Shown: piece by piece, positions 16,971 through 25,489 of the stretch
How positions within the stretch are numbered: the first letter of the stretch is position 1
Layout: the number at the start of each line of letters is the position of its first letter
Source: Oscillospiraceae bacterium
GTDB taxonomy: Bacteria; Bacillota_A; Clostridia; Oscillospirales; Ruminococcaceae
Length of the DNA stretch: 64,000 bases
Assembly (NCBI GenBank): GCA_004558145.1
Contig: SFDQ01000004.1
Coordinates: 124,001-188,000 of the forward strand
Direction of reading: 5' to 3'
Notes under the pieces: generated by a model
The model's database searches: none
Told to the model about the DNA's origin: nothing
The model's input: the letters and a program-made list of their open reading frames with translations, nothing else
Translations under genes and position numbers: made by a program

Positions 16971-17474
16971 TCATCTTTGTCCGGCGGGCTTTCCTTTGAG
17001 GGTGAACTCCTGTACGGGGCAGCCGAACTCCTCCCCCAGCTTCCCTTCCGAAAAGCCCATGTGCCTGTAAAACGCCCGGGCGGCGGTGCCCCGCGGGTCG
17101 CCCTCCCGGTAGGTGGTCACAGTGATGGTTCTGCCCGCGTCCATCCGCGCCAGCATGAAGTCCACCAGCCGCCGGGCGATGTGCTGCCTGCGGCTGGCCG
17201 GGTCCACCGCCAGAAAGCAGAGCATGCCGTCTTCCTTCGAGAACAGCAGCGCGCCCAGGATGCGCCCCTCACCCGCCGCGCAGACCGCGGAGGCCTTGCC
17301 GATGAAGCGCAGCACCGTGGCCCGGTGCTCCGCCAGGGCCGCCTCGGTCTCAAGGCCCGGGAAGTCCGCCTTCACCCGGTCCACCAGCTCCATCCAGGCG
17401 TCGATGTCCTCCGGGCGGGCCAGCCGGACCGCCGTTTGCTGTTCTTTCGTTTTTTGCCGCGCCGGCCGTTCCAT
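16971..17474 (-). CDS. GNAT-family N-acetyltransferase
   Basis: The 167-residue protein has a GNAT core: FLAVDPASRRQHIARRLVDF carries the acetyl-CoA loop (an R/Q-x-x-I/A variant) and ARAFYRHMGFSEG is the usual C-terminal motif. The substrate cannot be predicted. The ATG at 17474 is preceded by AAGGAGGAAA. It lies 65 bp upstream of the AraC/GyrI regulator on the same strand. Confidence 0.88.
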   Translation of the reverse strand: MERPARQKTKEQQTAVRLARPEDIDAWMELVDRVKADFPGLETEAALAEHRATVLRFIGKASAVCAAGEGRILGALLFSKEDGMLCFLAVDPASRRQHIARRLVDFMLARMDAGRTITVTTYREGDPRGTAARAFYRHMGFSEGKLGEEFGCPVQEFTLKGKPAGQR

Positions 17475-17545
17475 GTTTCGTTTCCTCCTTCGGCTTGCTG
17501 CTCTCAGTATAGCACAGGGGAAGGCGCGCTGTCTTTCCCGGGCGC

Positions 17546-17593
17546 AAAAAAGGGCCGCGCCCCAGCGGGCAGAACGCCCGCCGCGGCGCGGCC
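17546..17593 (-). terminator. Terminator of the phosphorylase operon
   Basis: The stem GGCCGCGCC (17553-17561) / GGCGCGGCC (17585-17593) with inner GCGGGC/GCCCGC is followed leftward by T6. Confidence 0.88.
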
Positions 17594-17604
17594 GGTTTGC
17601 TTTT

Positions 17605-19266
17605 TTACAGAGAAGTGCCGGTGATGGAATACGTCGCCTTGGCCAGGTCGGCGTGGAGGGAGACCCACTCCCCGCCCTTGCGCCAGGTCAGCTCCAGGGT
17701 GCTGCCCTCGCCGCCGATCTCCAGCTCGCTGTCGAAGCCGAAGGCCGGGTGGGTGCTGCGCAGGCGCAGCAGGTCCAGCTGTTCGAGCACGCAGGGATTT
17801 TGCAGCAGGCCGTCGATGGCCTCCGGCGGGATGTTGGTGCGGTTGATCTCCTTGTGGCCGCCGGGGCCGGCGCGGCGCACCGCCTCGTGGTCGTTTTTGC
17901 CGCAGAACAGGTCCAGATACCACACCTGGGGCTTGCCGGGCATGAACATCTGGATGGCCCGGGCCAGCGCCATTTTGGCGTCGTCCTCGCCCAGGGCGCT
18001 GTAATAGGTGGCGTTCACCTGATAGTACATGTTCTTGGCGCCGTGCAGGTCCTTGACGTAGCCGCCCCGGGCCACCACCGCGTCGATGAGGCCCTGGATG
18101 CGCTCGTCGGGCATCAGGCCCTTCAGGTCCAGCAGAGGGATGCCGTCGTGGCAGCCCAGCATGTTCACCACACGCAGGCCGCCCGCCTGGATCTCGCCCG
18201 CCCAGCGGCGCAGATAGTCGGCGTTCTTGTGCTCAAAGGCGTCGATCAGCAGCCCCGGCAGGAAGAAGTCGTAGGTCATGTAGCCTTTTCGGGCGATTTT
18301 TTCGTAAATCTTCTCGCCGTAGCTGGCGTGTATCTCGGGCAGCAGGTCCAGGTCGTACTTCTTCGCCAGCTCGTCCACCTTGGCCAGCAGGTCCCAGGTG
18401 CCCGGCTCGTTGAGGAAGTTCTTCTCCCCCACCGCCTTGGGCGCGTAGGCAAAGGCGTCCAGCCGGACGATGCGCGCGCCGTAGCCCGCCAGCGTCTTGA
18501 GGGTGTCGTCGTAGAACTGCCACACCAGCGGCGAGCGGATGTTCAGGTCCATCTGGCCCAGGTATTCCCGGTGGGCCTCCAGCCAGCCGCACACCGCCTG
18601 CTTGGCCTCTTCGAAGCCGGTGAAGTCCAGCTGGGCGGGAGTCTTGCCCTCCGCCAGGGCCGGGGCGATGCGCTGGTGCAGGCGCAAAGCGCGGGTGTAC
18701 TGCAGGCCGCTGGCATGCATCAGCTGCTGCACCGTGGGCACCTGATAATCCACCTGCTGGTAGAAGGTGTTCCAATAGGGCACGTCCCGCCCGTCGGGCA
18801 TGCGCACCATCAGGATGGGCAGCCCCGGCTTGCGGAAGAACATGCGGTCCAGATGCTTTTTGTCCGGGAGGATGTAGCCCTCCTCGGTCATCTCCCCTTC
18901 GCCCTTCCAGAACTCGTTCCAGTCGATGAAGAAATCCTTGTAGGGCGAGTCGGGGTCATGGACCATGCTCTGGAACTGGGGGCTGAGCACCGAGGCGTGG
19001 TTCAGCACGAAGTCCAGCTTGAGGTCCATCCCCAGGGCGCGCAGCGCGTCCAGATCCTCCCGCCGGGCCAGGTCCTCGCTGAGGGAGTAGTCCACCACCG
19101 AGAAGCCCCGGTCCAGGTCGGTGTTGAAGACGCTGGGCAGGATGTAGAAGGAGGAGAAAACGTTCTTGAGTTCATCGCGGCTCAAAAAGGCCACGATGTC
19201 CGCCAGTTGGCCGCCGATGCTGTCCGGATAGGCGTTGAGCATCGGCCCGCTCGACAATTCTTTCAT
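17605..19266 (-). CDS. GH13 subfamily 18 phosphorylase (sucrose / sucrose-phosphate phosphorylase type)
   Basis: The 553-residue enzyme starts with AYPDSIGG and ILPSVFNTDLDRGF, typical of GH13_18. Catalytic residues are visible: nucleophile Asp in VRLDAFAY, acid/base Glu in LLPEIHASY, and transition-state Asp in LGCHDG. GH13_18 enzymes split sucrose, sucrose 6'-phosphate, glucosylglycerate or glucosylglycerol with phosphate to give glucose 1-phosphate. KPGLPILMVRMPDG and YWNTFYQ recall, from memory, the sucrose 6'-phosphate group rather than the Bifidobacterium sucrose enzyme, but this is uncertain. It is the last gene of the sugar locus, 6 bp after a P-loop kinase gene that may act on the substrate or on the released acceptor. 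Confidence 0.85.
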   Translation of the reverse strand: MKELSSGPMLNAYPDSIGGQLADIVAFLSRDELKNVFSSFYILPSVFNTDLDRGFSVVDYSLSEDLARREDLDALRALGMDLKLDFVLNHASVLSPQFQSMVHDPDSPYKDFFIDWNEFWKGEGEMTEEGYILPDKKHLDRMFFRKPGLPILMVRMPDGRDVPYWNTFYQQVDYQVPTVQQLMHASGLQYTRALRLHQRIAPALAEGKTPAQLDFTGFEEAKQAVCGWLEAHREYLGQMDLNIRSPLVWQFYDDTLKTLAGYGARIVRLDAFAYAPKAVGEKNFLNEPGTWDLLAKVDELAKKYDLDLLPEIHASYGEKIYEKIARKGYMTYDFFLPGLLIDAFEHKNADYLRRWAGEIQAGGLRVVNMLGCHDGIPLLDLKGLMPDERIQGLIDAVVARGGYVKDLHGAKNMYYQVNATYYSALGEDDAKMALARAIQMFMPGKPQVWYLDLFCGKNDHEAVRRAGPGGHKEINRTNIPPEAIDGLLQNPCVLEQLDLLRLRSTHPAFGFDSELEIGGEGSTLELTWRKGGEWVSLHADLAKATYSITGTSL

Positions 19267-19272
19267 CGCCGC

Positions 19273-20169
19273 TCACCCCCGTGCCATCAGTTCGCGGTAC
19301 TGCCCGTAGGTGAGCAGGTCGCCGTTTTTGGCCACGATGATGGCCGCCTTGTGGGCCGCCGATTCAAGCAGGCGCTGCTCGATCTCCAGCACCATGGTGG
19401 TGAAGGGATGGTCCACGCCGCCGTCCCGGTTGCGGCTGCGGCGGTGCTCCAGCGTCTCCTGGGGGGTGCTGTTCAGCAGGATGGGCAGGTCCACCCCGGA
19501 AAAGCCGTCGCTGTTGCCGTGGGTCCACTCGATGATGAGCACCTTTTTGTCGGAAAAATCCACCCGGTCGTACCACAGGTCCAGCGGGGTGCGGCCCATG
19601 CGCTTGAGATAGATGCTCCCGGCGCCGTTCTTGAACCGGGAAATGATGTCGCTCAGCTGGGCGAAGTCCTGCTCTTTGTCGCTGCCAAGATAGCCCGCCA
19701 GCGCCTTTCTGCCCTCCCGCTGATAGACCTCCAGCCAGGGGCGGCCGGCGGTCTGGGCGGGGTCGCAGTCCACGTCCTGCCGCTGCAGGTCCAGCAGCTC
19801 GTTCTTCACCTCTTCGGTGTACAGCCCGCTGCCCACAAGGCCCTTGAGGGCCCCGCAGCGGAACACCCGCAGCCGCTCGGCGTCGTTCTGAGCGGGGATG
19901 CGGTGGGGGTAGTTGTCGCCGCTGAGCACATAGCAGCCGAGGCCGCCGTCCTGCAAAGCCTGACCCAGCAGGCTGGCGATCTCGCTTTTGCCCACGCCGC
20001 TGCCGCCGCACACGCAGACGACCGCGCGGCCGTGGGGGTTGGCAGCCCGGATGGGCTCCAGTTTTTCCAGCAGCACCGGCAGGATGCGGGCCGCCTTGGT
20101 CCGGTGGGAGTCGTTGATCTCCACCTTATCGCCCGGCATGTCGCCGTGCATAATGGTATTCGTGTTCAT
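19273..20169 (-). CDS. P-loop kinase of the sugar locus (adenylylsulfate/uridine kinase-like)
   Basis: The 298-residue protein has Walker A CGGSGVGKSE around residue 48, GDNYPHR (a kinase-type Asp with substrate-binding residues), and IIEWTHGNS as Walker B-like strand. It looks like the P-loop kinases annotated as adenylylsulfate kinase, but there is no sulfur gene here. It is sandwiched between a LacI repressor gene and a GH13_18 phosphorylase gene, so phosphorylation of a sugar or of the phosphorolysis product is more likely (inference). ATG 20169 is preceded by AAGGAGAAG. Confidence 0.75.
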   Translation of the reverse strand: MNTNTIMHGDMPGDKVEINDSHRTKAARILPVLLEKLEPIRAANPHGRAVVCVCGGSGVGKSEIASLLGQALQDGGLGCYVLSGDNYPHRIPAQNDAERLRVFRCGALKGLVGSGLYTEEVKNELLDLQRQDVDCDPAQTAGRPWLEVYQREGRKALAGYLGSDKEQDFAQLSDIISRFKNGAGSIYLKRMGRTPLDLWYDRVDFSDKKVLIIEWTHGNSDGFSGVDLPILLNSTPQETLEHRRSRNRDGGVDHPFTTMVLEIEQRLLESAAHKAAIIVAKNGDLLTYGQYRELMARG

Positions 20170-20229
20170 ACTCTTCTCCTTATGAGCGTGCCCGCCCGCC
20201 GCACGGCAGGGCCGGGATGCGCCATGAGC

Positions 20230-20253
20230 GCGCGGCGGAACACACCGCCGCGC
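20230..20253 (-). other. GC-rich hairpin between LacI and kinase genes
   Basis: The 9-bp perfect stem GCGCGGCGG / CCGCCGCGC has a 6-nt loop and no U-tract. It may attenuate or protect the message in the 104-bp gap. Confidence 0.4.
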
Positions 20254-20273
20254 TGAAGAGCACGAGCGATGTG

Positions 20274-21251
20274 TTACACCGATTCCCGGTCCACCCGCGA
20301 AACAGGCAGGATGGTCTTTACGGGCACGGTTTCTCCCCTCAATTTGCGCAGGATGCCGTCCACCGCATACTCGCACATCTGTTCCAGAGGCTGGTGGATG
20401 GTGGTCAGCGGGGGGCAGGTCAGGCTGGCGATGTCCACATCGTCAAAGCCGACCAGACTGACGTCCTGCGGGATGCTGCGGCCCACCTTGGCGCACTCCT
20501 GGATGACCTGGGCCGCCATCACGTCGCTGGTGGCGAACACGCCGTCGATCTCCGGGTGCGCCCGCAGCGCCGCCCGGATGGTGCCGCGGTAGTCCCGCGC
20601 GGCGAACTGGCTCTCGTCGGTGGTCACCACGATGGGCTCCACCCCCGCCTGGCGGCAGGTGTCCAGAAAGCCGGTGACGCGCAGTTCGCCCGGCAGCTGC
20701 ACCTTGGGCTGGCCGGGGAACACGGCGATGCCGGTGCGGCCCCGGTCCAGCAGGCTCTGGGCGGCCAGCACGCCGCCCTGGTAGTTGTCGCACATGATGG
20801 CCGGTATCTTGTCGGAGATGGAGCGCTCCAGCGTGACCACCGGCAGCGAATCGTCCAGGATGTCGGCCAGCTCGCCGGTGCGGGTGCAGAGCACGATGCC
20901 CGCCACCTTGTTGGACTTGAGCATCTCGATGTACTCGATCTCGCTCTTGCGCTCCCGCTTGGAATTGCACACCATGATCTTGTAGCCCTGGCGCGCGGCG
21001 TATTTTTCCAGATAGTGGACGCAGGCGGAAAAATACGGATGCAGCAGCGAGGGCACAACCACCCCCACGACCTTGCTCTGCTTTTTGTACAGCGCCCGCG
21101 CCAGCTCGTTGGGCTGATAGTTCAGCGCCCGCATGGACTCATACACCTTCTGGCGGGTCTTTTCGCTGATGTAGCCCCGGTTGTTCAGCACGCGGGAGAC
21201 CGTGGTCACCGTGACGCCGGCATGCAGCGCCACATCTTTGATCGTTGCCAT
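20274..21251 (-). CDS. LacI-family transcriptional repressor
   Basis: The 325-residue protein has the N-terminal LacI helix-turn-helix and hinge (TIKDVALHAGVTVTTVSRVL, then LNYQPNELARAL) and a periplasmic-binding-protein-like sugar domain (GFDDVDIASLTCPPLTTI is the usual C-terminal signature). It is encoded between the transporter genes and the kinase/phosphorylase genes. It probably binds the two palindromes at 24559-24572 and 24712-24727 in front of the binding-protein gene. ATG 21251 was chosen because the HTH begins there; the ribosome site (AGGAG) is about 11 bp away. Confidence 0.93.
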   Translation of the reverse strand: MATIKDVALHAGVTVTTVSRVLNNRGYISEKTRQKVYESMRALNYQPNELARALYKKQSKVVGVVVPSLLHPYFSACVHYLEKYAARQGYKIMVCNSKRERKSEIEYIEMLKSNKVAGIVLCTRTGELADILDDSLPVVTLERSISDKIPAIMCDNYQGGVLAAQSLLDRGRTGIAVFPGQPKVQLPGELRVTGFLDTCRQAGVEPIVVTTDESQFAARDYRGTIRAALRAHPEIDGVFATSDVMAAQVIQECAKVGRSIPQDVSLVGFDDVDIASLTCPPLTTIHQPLEQMCEYAVDGILRKLRGETVPVKTILPVSRVDRESV

Positions 21252-21281
21252 ACTGCAATCACTCCTGCCTTGCGTAGATGG

Positions 21282-21305
21282 TTTGCCATTATTATACAGC
21301 GCAAA
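21282..21305 (-). promoter_or_regulatory. Possible promoter of the LacI gene
   Basis: TATAAT (minus strand, 21291-21296) has only a weak -35 (TTCCCT, 21314-21319). TTTGC/GCAAA arms (21282-21286 and 21301-21305) flank the -10 symmetrically and could be an operator. Confidence 0.4.
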
Positions 21306-21368
21306 GCGGCAGGAGGGAAGATGCCCCGCCGCCACTCTGCGGGGCCCGGCGCGGCGGCAGAGCCTTTG

Positions 21369-22232
21369 TCAGCCCTTGATGCCGCTCATGGCCAGCGACT
21401 GGATGAACTGCTTCTGGAACAGCAGGAAGATCACAAAGACCGGAATGGTCATCAGGGTGGCGAAGGCGAAGATCTGGCCCCAGAAGATGTACACGTCGGT
21501 GGACAAGGCACGCAGCGCCAGAGGCAGGGTGCGGTAGGTCTCGTCACGGGTGACCAGGGTGGGCCAGAGCAGATCGCCCCAGGAGCGGATGAAGCCCATG
21601 ATGGCCACGGTGGCGATGATGGGTTTGGACAGCGGGAACATGATGTGCCAGAAGATGCCGGCGTAGCTGTCGCCGTCCACGATGGCGGCCTCCATCAGTT
21701 CCTTGGGCATGCCCTTGAAGTGGTTGTAGTAAAGGAACATGAACATGGGATAGGCCACCGTGGGGATGGCCAGGCCGATGTAGGAGTTCAGGATGCCCAG
21801 CTCGTTGGCCACCAGGAAGCGGTTGATGATGACCGCCTCGGTGGGGATGACCGACAGCGCGATCACCAGCGAGATGACCAGCCGCTTGCCCTTGAACTCC
21901 AGCATGCCCAGGGCATAGCCGATCATGCCGTTGATGATGGTGGCCACGCCCACATAGATCACGGCCACCACGGCGGAGTTCTTGAAGAACTTGAGGAAGT
22001 CCACCTTCTGGATGACGGCCACGTAGTTGTCCAGCGAGAGTTCGCCCACCGGCAGGAACGCCTTGAAGGTGGACATGTCGGCCACGATCTGGGTGTCGTT
22101 CTTCAGCGAGGACACCACCAGATAGACGATGGGCGCGATGAACAGAAAGGCGATCAGCACATAGCCGATGTAGTGCGCCAGGAGCGAGAACATTTTTCTC
22201 TGTTTGCTTGCTGCAGTGGTCAATCGTCTCAC
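21369..22232 (-). CDS. Sugar ABC transporter permease (MalG type)
   Basis: The 287-residue protein has six membrane helices and a C-terminal EAA-type loop (ELMEAAIVDGDSYAGIFWHIMFPL) that contacts the ATPase. It ends FQKQFIQSLAMSGIKG, as carbohydrate (CUT1) permeases do. Its ATG overlaps the stop of the MalF-type gene by 4 bases. No ATPase gene is in the locus, so a shared MsmX/MalK-type ATPase encoded elsewhere must drive it. Confidence 0.93.
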   Translation of the reverse strand: MRRLTTAASKQRKMFSLLAHYIGYVLIAFLFIAPIVYLVVSSLKNDTQIVADMSTFKAFLPVGELSLDNYVAVIQKVDFLKFFKNSAVVAVIYVGVATIINGMIGYALGMLEFKGKRLVISLVIALSVIPTEAVIINRFLVANELGILNSYIGLAIPTVAYPMFMFLYYNHFKGMPKELMEAAIVDGDSYAGIFWHIMFPLSKPIIATVAIMGFIRSWGDLLWPTLVTRDETYRTLPLALRALSTDVYIFWGQIFAFATLMTIPVFVIFLLFQKQFIQSLAMSGIKG

Positions 22233-23131
22233 TCCTTTCCGATGATGTAGTTCTGGATCTCAGAGATCACGAACACGATGATGAAGAACACCACGGCAAT
22301 GGCGGAAGAATAGCCCACCTGCTGGTTGATGAAGCCGGATTTGTACAGCAGGTAGACCACCGAGGTGGTGGCGTTCTGCGGGCCGCCGTTGGTCAGCACG
22401 TAGACCTGGGTGAACAGTTTCAGCGTGTTGATGGTGGTGGAGATGAACACATAGACCAGCGTGTTTTTCAGCATGGGCACGGTGATGCGCCAGAACTTCT
22501 GGAAGGTGTTGCAGCCGTCCAGATAGGCCGCCTCGTACAGTTCCTCGGGGATGTACTGCAGGCCGCCCAGCACGATGAGCATCTGCAGGCCCAGAGACTG
22601 CCAGATGTACATCACCGCGATACAGAACATGGCCCAGTGGGTGTCCTGCAGCCAGCGCTGAGGCTCCAGGCCGAACAGCTGCAGCGCGGAGTTCATCAGG
22701 CCGGATTCGCTGGAGGAGAAGATGAAGGACCACACCACCGCCACAACGGTCATGGTGACCACCTGGGGGCTGAAGTAGATGGTGCGGAAGATCTTCACGC
22801 CCCGCAGCTTGCTGTTCACGAACACAGCCAGCAGGGTGCCCAGCAGGATGGTGGTGGGCACCACCATCACGGCGTAGAGCAGGGTGTTCATGAAAGCCTG
22901 ATGGGCCAGATCGTTGGTGAACAGCTTGATGTAGTTGTCAAGAAAGGTGAATTGCAGGGGCTCGCCCGGCTTCTGCACCAGCATCTTGTTGGTGAAGGAG
23001 TAGACCACCGACATGCAGAAGGGCACGATCATGAAGATGGCCACGCCGATCAGCGCCGGGGCGCTGAACAGCCAGCCGGTGAGCGCCTCCTGGGTGCGGG
23101 TCTTCATGCCCTTGAAGCGAAGTTTTTTCAA
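22229..23131 (-). CDS. Sugar ABC transporter permease (MalF type), TTG start
   Basis: The 300-residue CUT1 permease has six helices and the EAA loop ELYEAAYLDGCNTFQKFWRITV. No ATG or GTG start fits: an in-frame stop lies one codon before... GGTTG, so TTG 23131 (preceded by AAAGGA) is the best start. The next ATG, eight codons in, has no ribosome site. A hairpin upstream (23162-23186) separates it from the binding-protein gene and probably lowers permease synthesis relative to the binding protein. Confidence 0.88.
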   Translation of the reverse strand: MKKLRFKGMKTRTQEALTGWLFSAPALIGVAIFMIVPFCMSVVYSFTNKMLVQKPGEPLQFTFLDNYIKLFTNDLAHQAFMNTLLYAVMVVPTTILLGTLLAVFVNSKLRGVKIFRTIYFSPQVVTMTVVAVVWSFIFSSSESGLMNSALQLFGLEPQRWLQDTHWAMFCIAVMYIWQSLGLQMLIVLGGLQYIPEELYEAAYLDGCNTFQKFWRITVPMLKNTLVYVFISTTINTLKLFTQVYVLTNGGPQNATTSVVYLLYKSGFINQQVGYSSAIAVVFFIIVFVISEIQNYIIGKE

Positions 23132-23161
23132 CCAGTTTCACATCCTTTATGAAGAAGAAAA

Positions 23162-23186
23162 GGGGGAGCGCCGGCGGCGCTCCCCC
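23162..23186 (-). terminator. Intercistronic attenuator hairpin
   Basis: The 11-bp stem GGGGGAGCGCC / GGCGCTCCCCC is followed leftward by CTTTTCTTCTTC. Such partial terminators between binding-protein and permease genes commonly adjust stoichiometry. Confidence 0.65.
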
Positions 23187-23194
23187 TTCCAGTG

Positions 23195-24517
23195 TTACTC
23201 GTTATTCCAGCCGTTCTCAACGATGATGTCGTCGATGGACTGGGCGGTCGCGGTCAGGGTCTCACCGGCGTCCGCACCGGCGATGATGTCAGCAATGGCA
23301 GACTGCATAGCGCTGTAAATGGTCATGTGGGCAGGGGTCAGAGGCCGCTGCACAGCGATGTTGGCCTCCAGCTGCTCGCGGTACAGGTACAGCCGGCCGC
23401 CTTCCTGCAGCTCGGGGTCCTGCTCCATCACAGACAGGCGGGAGGGGATGGCGCCGTTCACGTCGGTCACCATGTTGATGTACTCGGGGTCCATGCTCTT
23501 TTCCATCACGCTCCAGACCGCGTCGGCCACGCCGTTGTCCACGGCGGCGGTGGTCATGGCCCAGACGGTGGAACCGGTGCAGGTGTACACGCCGTTGCCG
23601 AAGTCAGGGATGGGGATGATGATGGCGTCGTCGCCCAGAGCGTCCACATGCTGGGTGTACATCCAGTGGCCGGTCAGGGACAGCGCGCTCTCCTTGCGGC
23701 CGTAGAAGGCGTCTTCATAGTCGCAGGCGGCGTTCACATAGCCCTGGTCGATCATCCAGGAGATGTAGTCGAAGGCGGCGATGCTGGCTTCGCTGTCCAG
23801 CGCGCCCTCGGTGAGCATGGTGTCACGGTTCATGTAGTCACCGCCGAAGCTGACCACGAAGGGCATGTAGGTGTAGTACAGGGAGGAGGGGTTGTTCTGA
23901 CGCAGGTACATGGGGTACTCCACGCCGCTGGCCTTCAGCTTGGCCAGAGCATCCTCGAACTCTTCCTTGGTCCAGGCGTCGGTGTAGCTGGTGGGGATGC
24001 GCACGCCAGCCTCTTCCAGCATGGACTTGTTGGCCCACAGAGCCAGGCCGGAGTCGAACTGCGCGGTGGAGACCATCTTGCCGTCGTAGGTGGACTCGGC
24101 GATGACGGACTGCAGCAGATCGCTCTTCAGATCGTCGCTGATGTACTCGTCGATGGGCTGGATCATGCCGGTCTCATAGTAGCCGGGGATCAGCAGGTAG
24201 TCGGCCACGATCATGTCGGGGGCGTCGCCCACCACGGGCGCGACCTGCAGCTTGCTGTCCAGCTCGTCCTTGGGATAGTACTCGTCGTTGATGGTGATGC
24301 CCAGCTCGGTCTCCATCTTGTCGAAGGTCTCGCGGTAGACATCGTCCTCAGCGCCGGAGCTCACCCACACCTTGATGGTGGTGGCGCCGGCAGTGCTGCC
24401 GCTGGAAGTCTGGGCAACGGAACCGGTGGATTCATCGGAGCCGCCGCAGGCCGCCATCAGCACCGTCATGGACAGCGCCAGAGCGCCGGCCACGACCCGT
24501 TTCATCATTTTCTTCAT
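23195..24517 (-). CDS. Sugar-binding lipoprotein of ABC importer
   Basis: The 440-residue extracellular solute-binding protein (family 1) has a lysine-rich signal peptide, lipobox MAAC (Cys about 24) and a Ser/Thr-rich linker. It binds an oligosaccharide and delivers it to the MalF/MalG-type pair. As first gene of a six-gene leftward locus that ends with a GH13_18 phosphorylase, its ligand is likely sucrose or a related alpha-glucoside (inference). Ribosome site AAAGGAG is about 12 bp upstream. Confidence 0.93.
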   Translation of the reverse strand: MKKMMKRVVAGALALSMTVLMAACGGSDESTGSVAQTSSGSTAGATTIKVWVSSGAEDDVYRETFDKMETELGITINDEYYPKDELDSKLQVAPVVGDAPDMIVADYLLIPGYYETGMIQPIDEYISDDLKSDLLQSVIAESTYDGKMVSTAQFDSGLALWANKSMLEEAGVRIPTSYTDAWTKEEFEDALAKLKASGVEYPMYLRQNNPSSLYYTYMPFVVSFGGDYMNRDTMLTEGALDSEASIAAFDYISWMIDQGYVNAACDYEDAFYGRKESALSLTGHWMYTQHVDALGDDAIIIPIPDFGNGVYTCTGSTVWAMTTAAVDNGVADAVWSVMEKSMDPEYINMVTDVNGAIPSRLSVMEQDPELQEGGRLYLYREQLEANIAVQRPLTPAHMTIYSAMQSAIADIIAGADAGETLTATAQSIDDIIVENGWNNE

Positions 24518-24558
24518 TTGGATACTTCTCCTTTCAAAGCAACATCCGTCTTTTTTCG

Positions 24559-24572
24559 GTCAAGCGATTGAC
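24559..24572 (-). promoter_or_regulatory. LacI-type operator, downstream copy
   Basis: The palindrome GTCAA-TCGC-TTGAC (minus strand) lies in the leader of the binding-protein gene and has the central CG typical of LacI-family sites. With flanks it agrees with the upstream site at about 11 of 16 positions. Confidence 0.6.
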
Positions 24573-24689
24573 ATATTTTGCAAGAAAAAAAGCACCTGAA
24601 CGGAAGGACCGGCAGAGGCAGTAAATCCCTCCTGCTCCGCCTTTCTTCCGCTCATCTGTCGATTTCGCTTTTCCCTTGAGCACGTCTTA

Positions 24690-24727
24690 ATTATAAAACT
24701 GCAAAGAAAAATGTCAACCGGTGGACA
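24690..24727 (-). promoter_or_regulatory. Promoter and upstream LacI-type operator of the sugar locus
   Basis: Minus strand: TTGACA (24712-24717), 16-bp spacer, TATAAT (24690-24695), an excellent sigma-A promoter. The palindrome TGTCCACCGGTTGACA (24712-24727) overlaps the -35 and has a central CG. Repressor bound here would block polymerase; together with the site 154 bp downstream it could form a loop. Confidence 0.75.
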
Positions 24728-24775
24728 TAAATTTCATTGTATCATCCAAAGAGGCCGCGCCTCCTTTGTGCGTTA

Positions 24776-25489
24776 TCACCAACCGCCCTGTTCGTTGTCC
24801 CCCCCGGGGCAGACGAAAAGGCTGCGGAAGGCGTCCAGTTCCTCCTTCGAGGCGCCCAGTCCCAGCAGGTATTTCTCCGCCGAGCCGTACTCCTTTTCCA
24901 GAAAAGCGCGGAGCATGCGCATGTTGTGCACGTTGGAGCCGGAGATGTCGGTGGTGAGGCCCTCCAGATAGAGTTCGCTCACCGTGTAGTCCGCCAGGAT
25001 GTCGGCCCATTCCACCCCCGCCAGCGCCAGCAGCAGCATGGTGAAAACGCCGGTGCGGTCCTTGCCGGCGGCGCAGTGGAACAAAACCGCGCCGTCGCAC
25101 GCCAGCAGCGCGCGGAAGGCGCCCAGGATAGAATTTGCCCCGTGGCGCAGCATCAGCCGGTACATGCGGTAGAGGCTTCTGGTGCTTTTGACCTCGCCGT
25201 TGATGGGCAGCTTGTCCATGGGGAAGTCGCCCAGCAAAGGAAAGTTCAGGTTCTGTACACCGGGGATGGCCACGTCCGGCCGCGCCTGAACTTCATGGGG
25301 ATAGCGCAGGTCCAGCACCAGCCTGATGTTCCTGCGGCGCAGCCGTTCCACATCCTCGGGGGAAGCGTCGGCCAAAGCGGCGCTGCGATAGATGCGGTTC
25401 CACCGGGTCACGCCGCCGGGGCAGGCAAAGCCCCCCAGGTCGCGGAAGTTCATCACCCCGTCCATGGGGATGCGCCGGACCATGCTCAT
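24776..25489 (-). CDS. Tyrosine-specific protein phosphatase
   Basis: The 237-residue enzyme has the CX5R loop HCAAGKDRTG and the upstream family signature NFRDLGG. This matches the Y_phosphatase3 group of bacterial tyrosine/phosphoinositide-type phosphatases. A general-acid Asp should lie in the region before the loop. The ATG overlaps the stop of the metallophosphoesterase gene (ATGA), so the two phosphatases are made together. Substrates are unknown. Confidence 0.9.
   Translation of the reverse strand: MSMVRRIPMDGVMNFRDLGGFACPGGVTRWNRIYRSAALADASPEDVERLRRRNIRLVLDLRYPHEVQARPDVAIPGVQNLNFPLLGDFPMDKLPINGEVKSTRSLYRMYRLMLRHGANSILGAFRALLACDGAVLFHCAAGKDRTGVFTMLLLALAGVEWADILADYTVSELYLEGLTTDISGSNVHNMRMLRAFLEKEYGSAEKYLLGLGASKEELDAFRSLFVCPGGDNEQGGW

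Noticed and set aside
17113..20256. A rightward open frame of about 1047 codons
   Set aside because: Antisense to the acetyltransferase, phosphorylase and kinase genes; composition is that of a shadow frame, no domain recognised.
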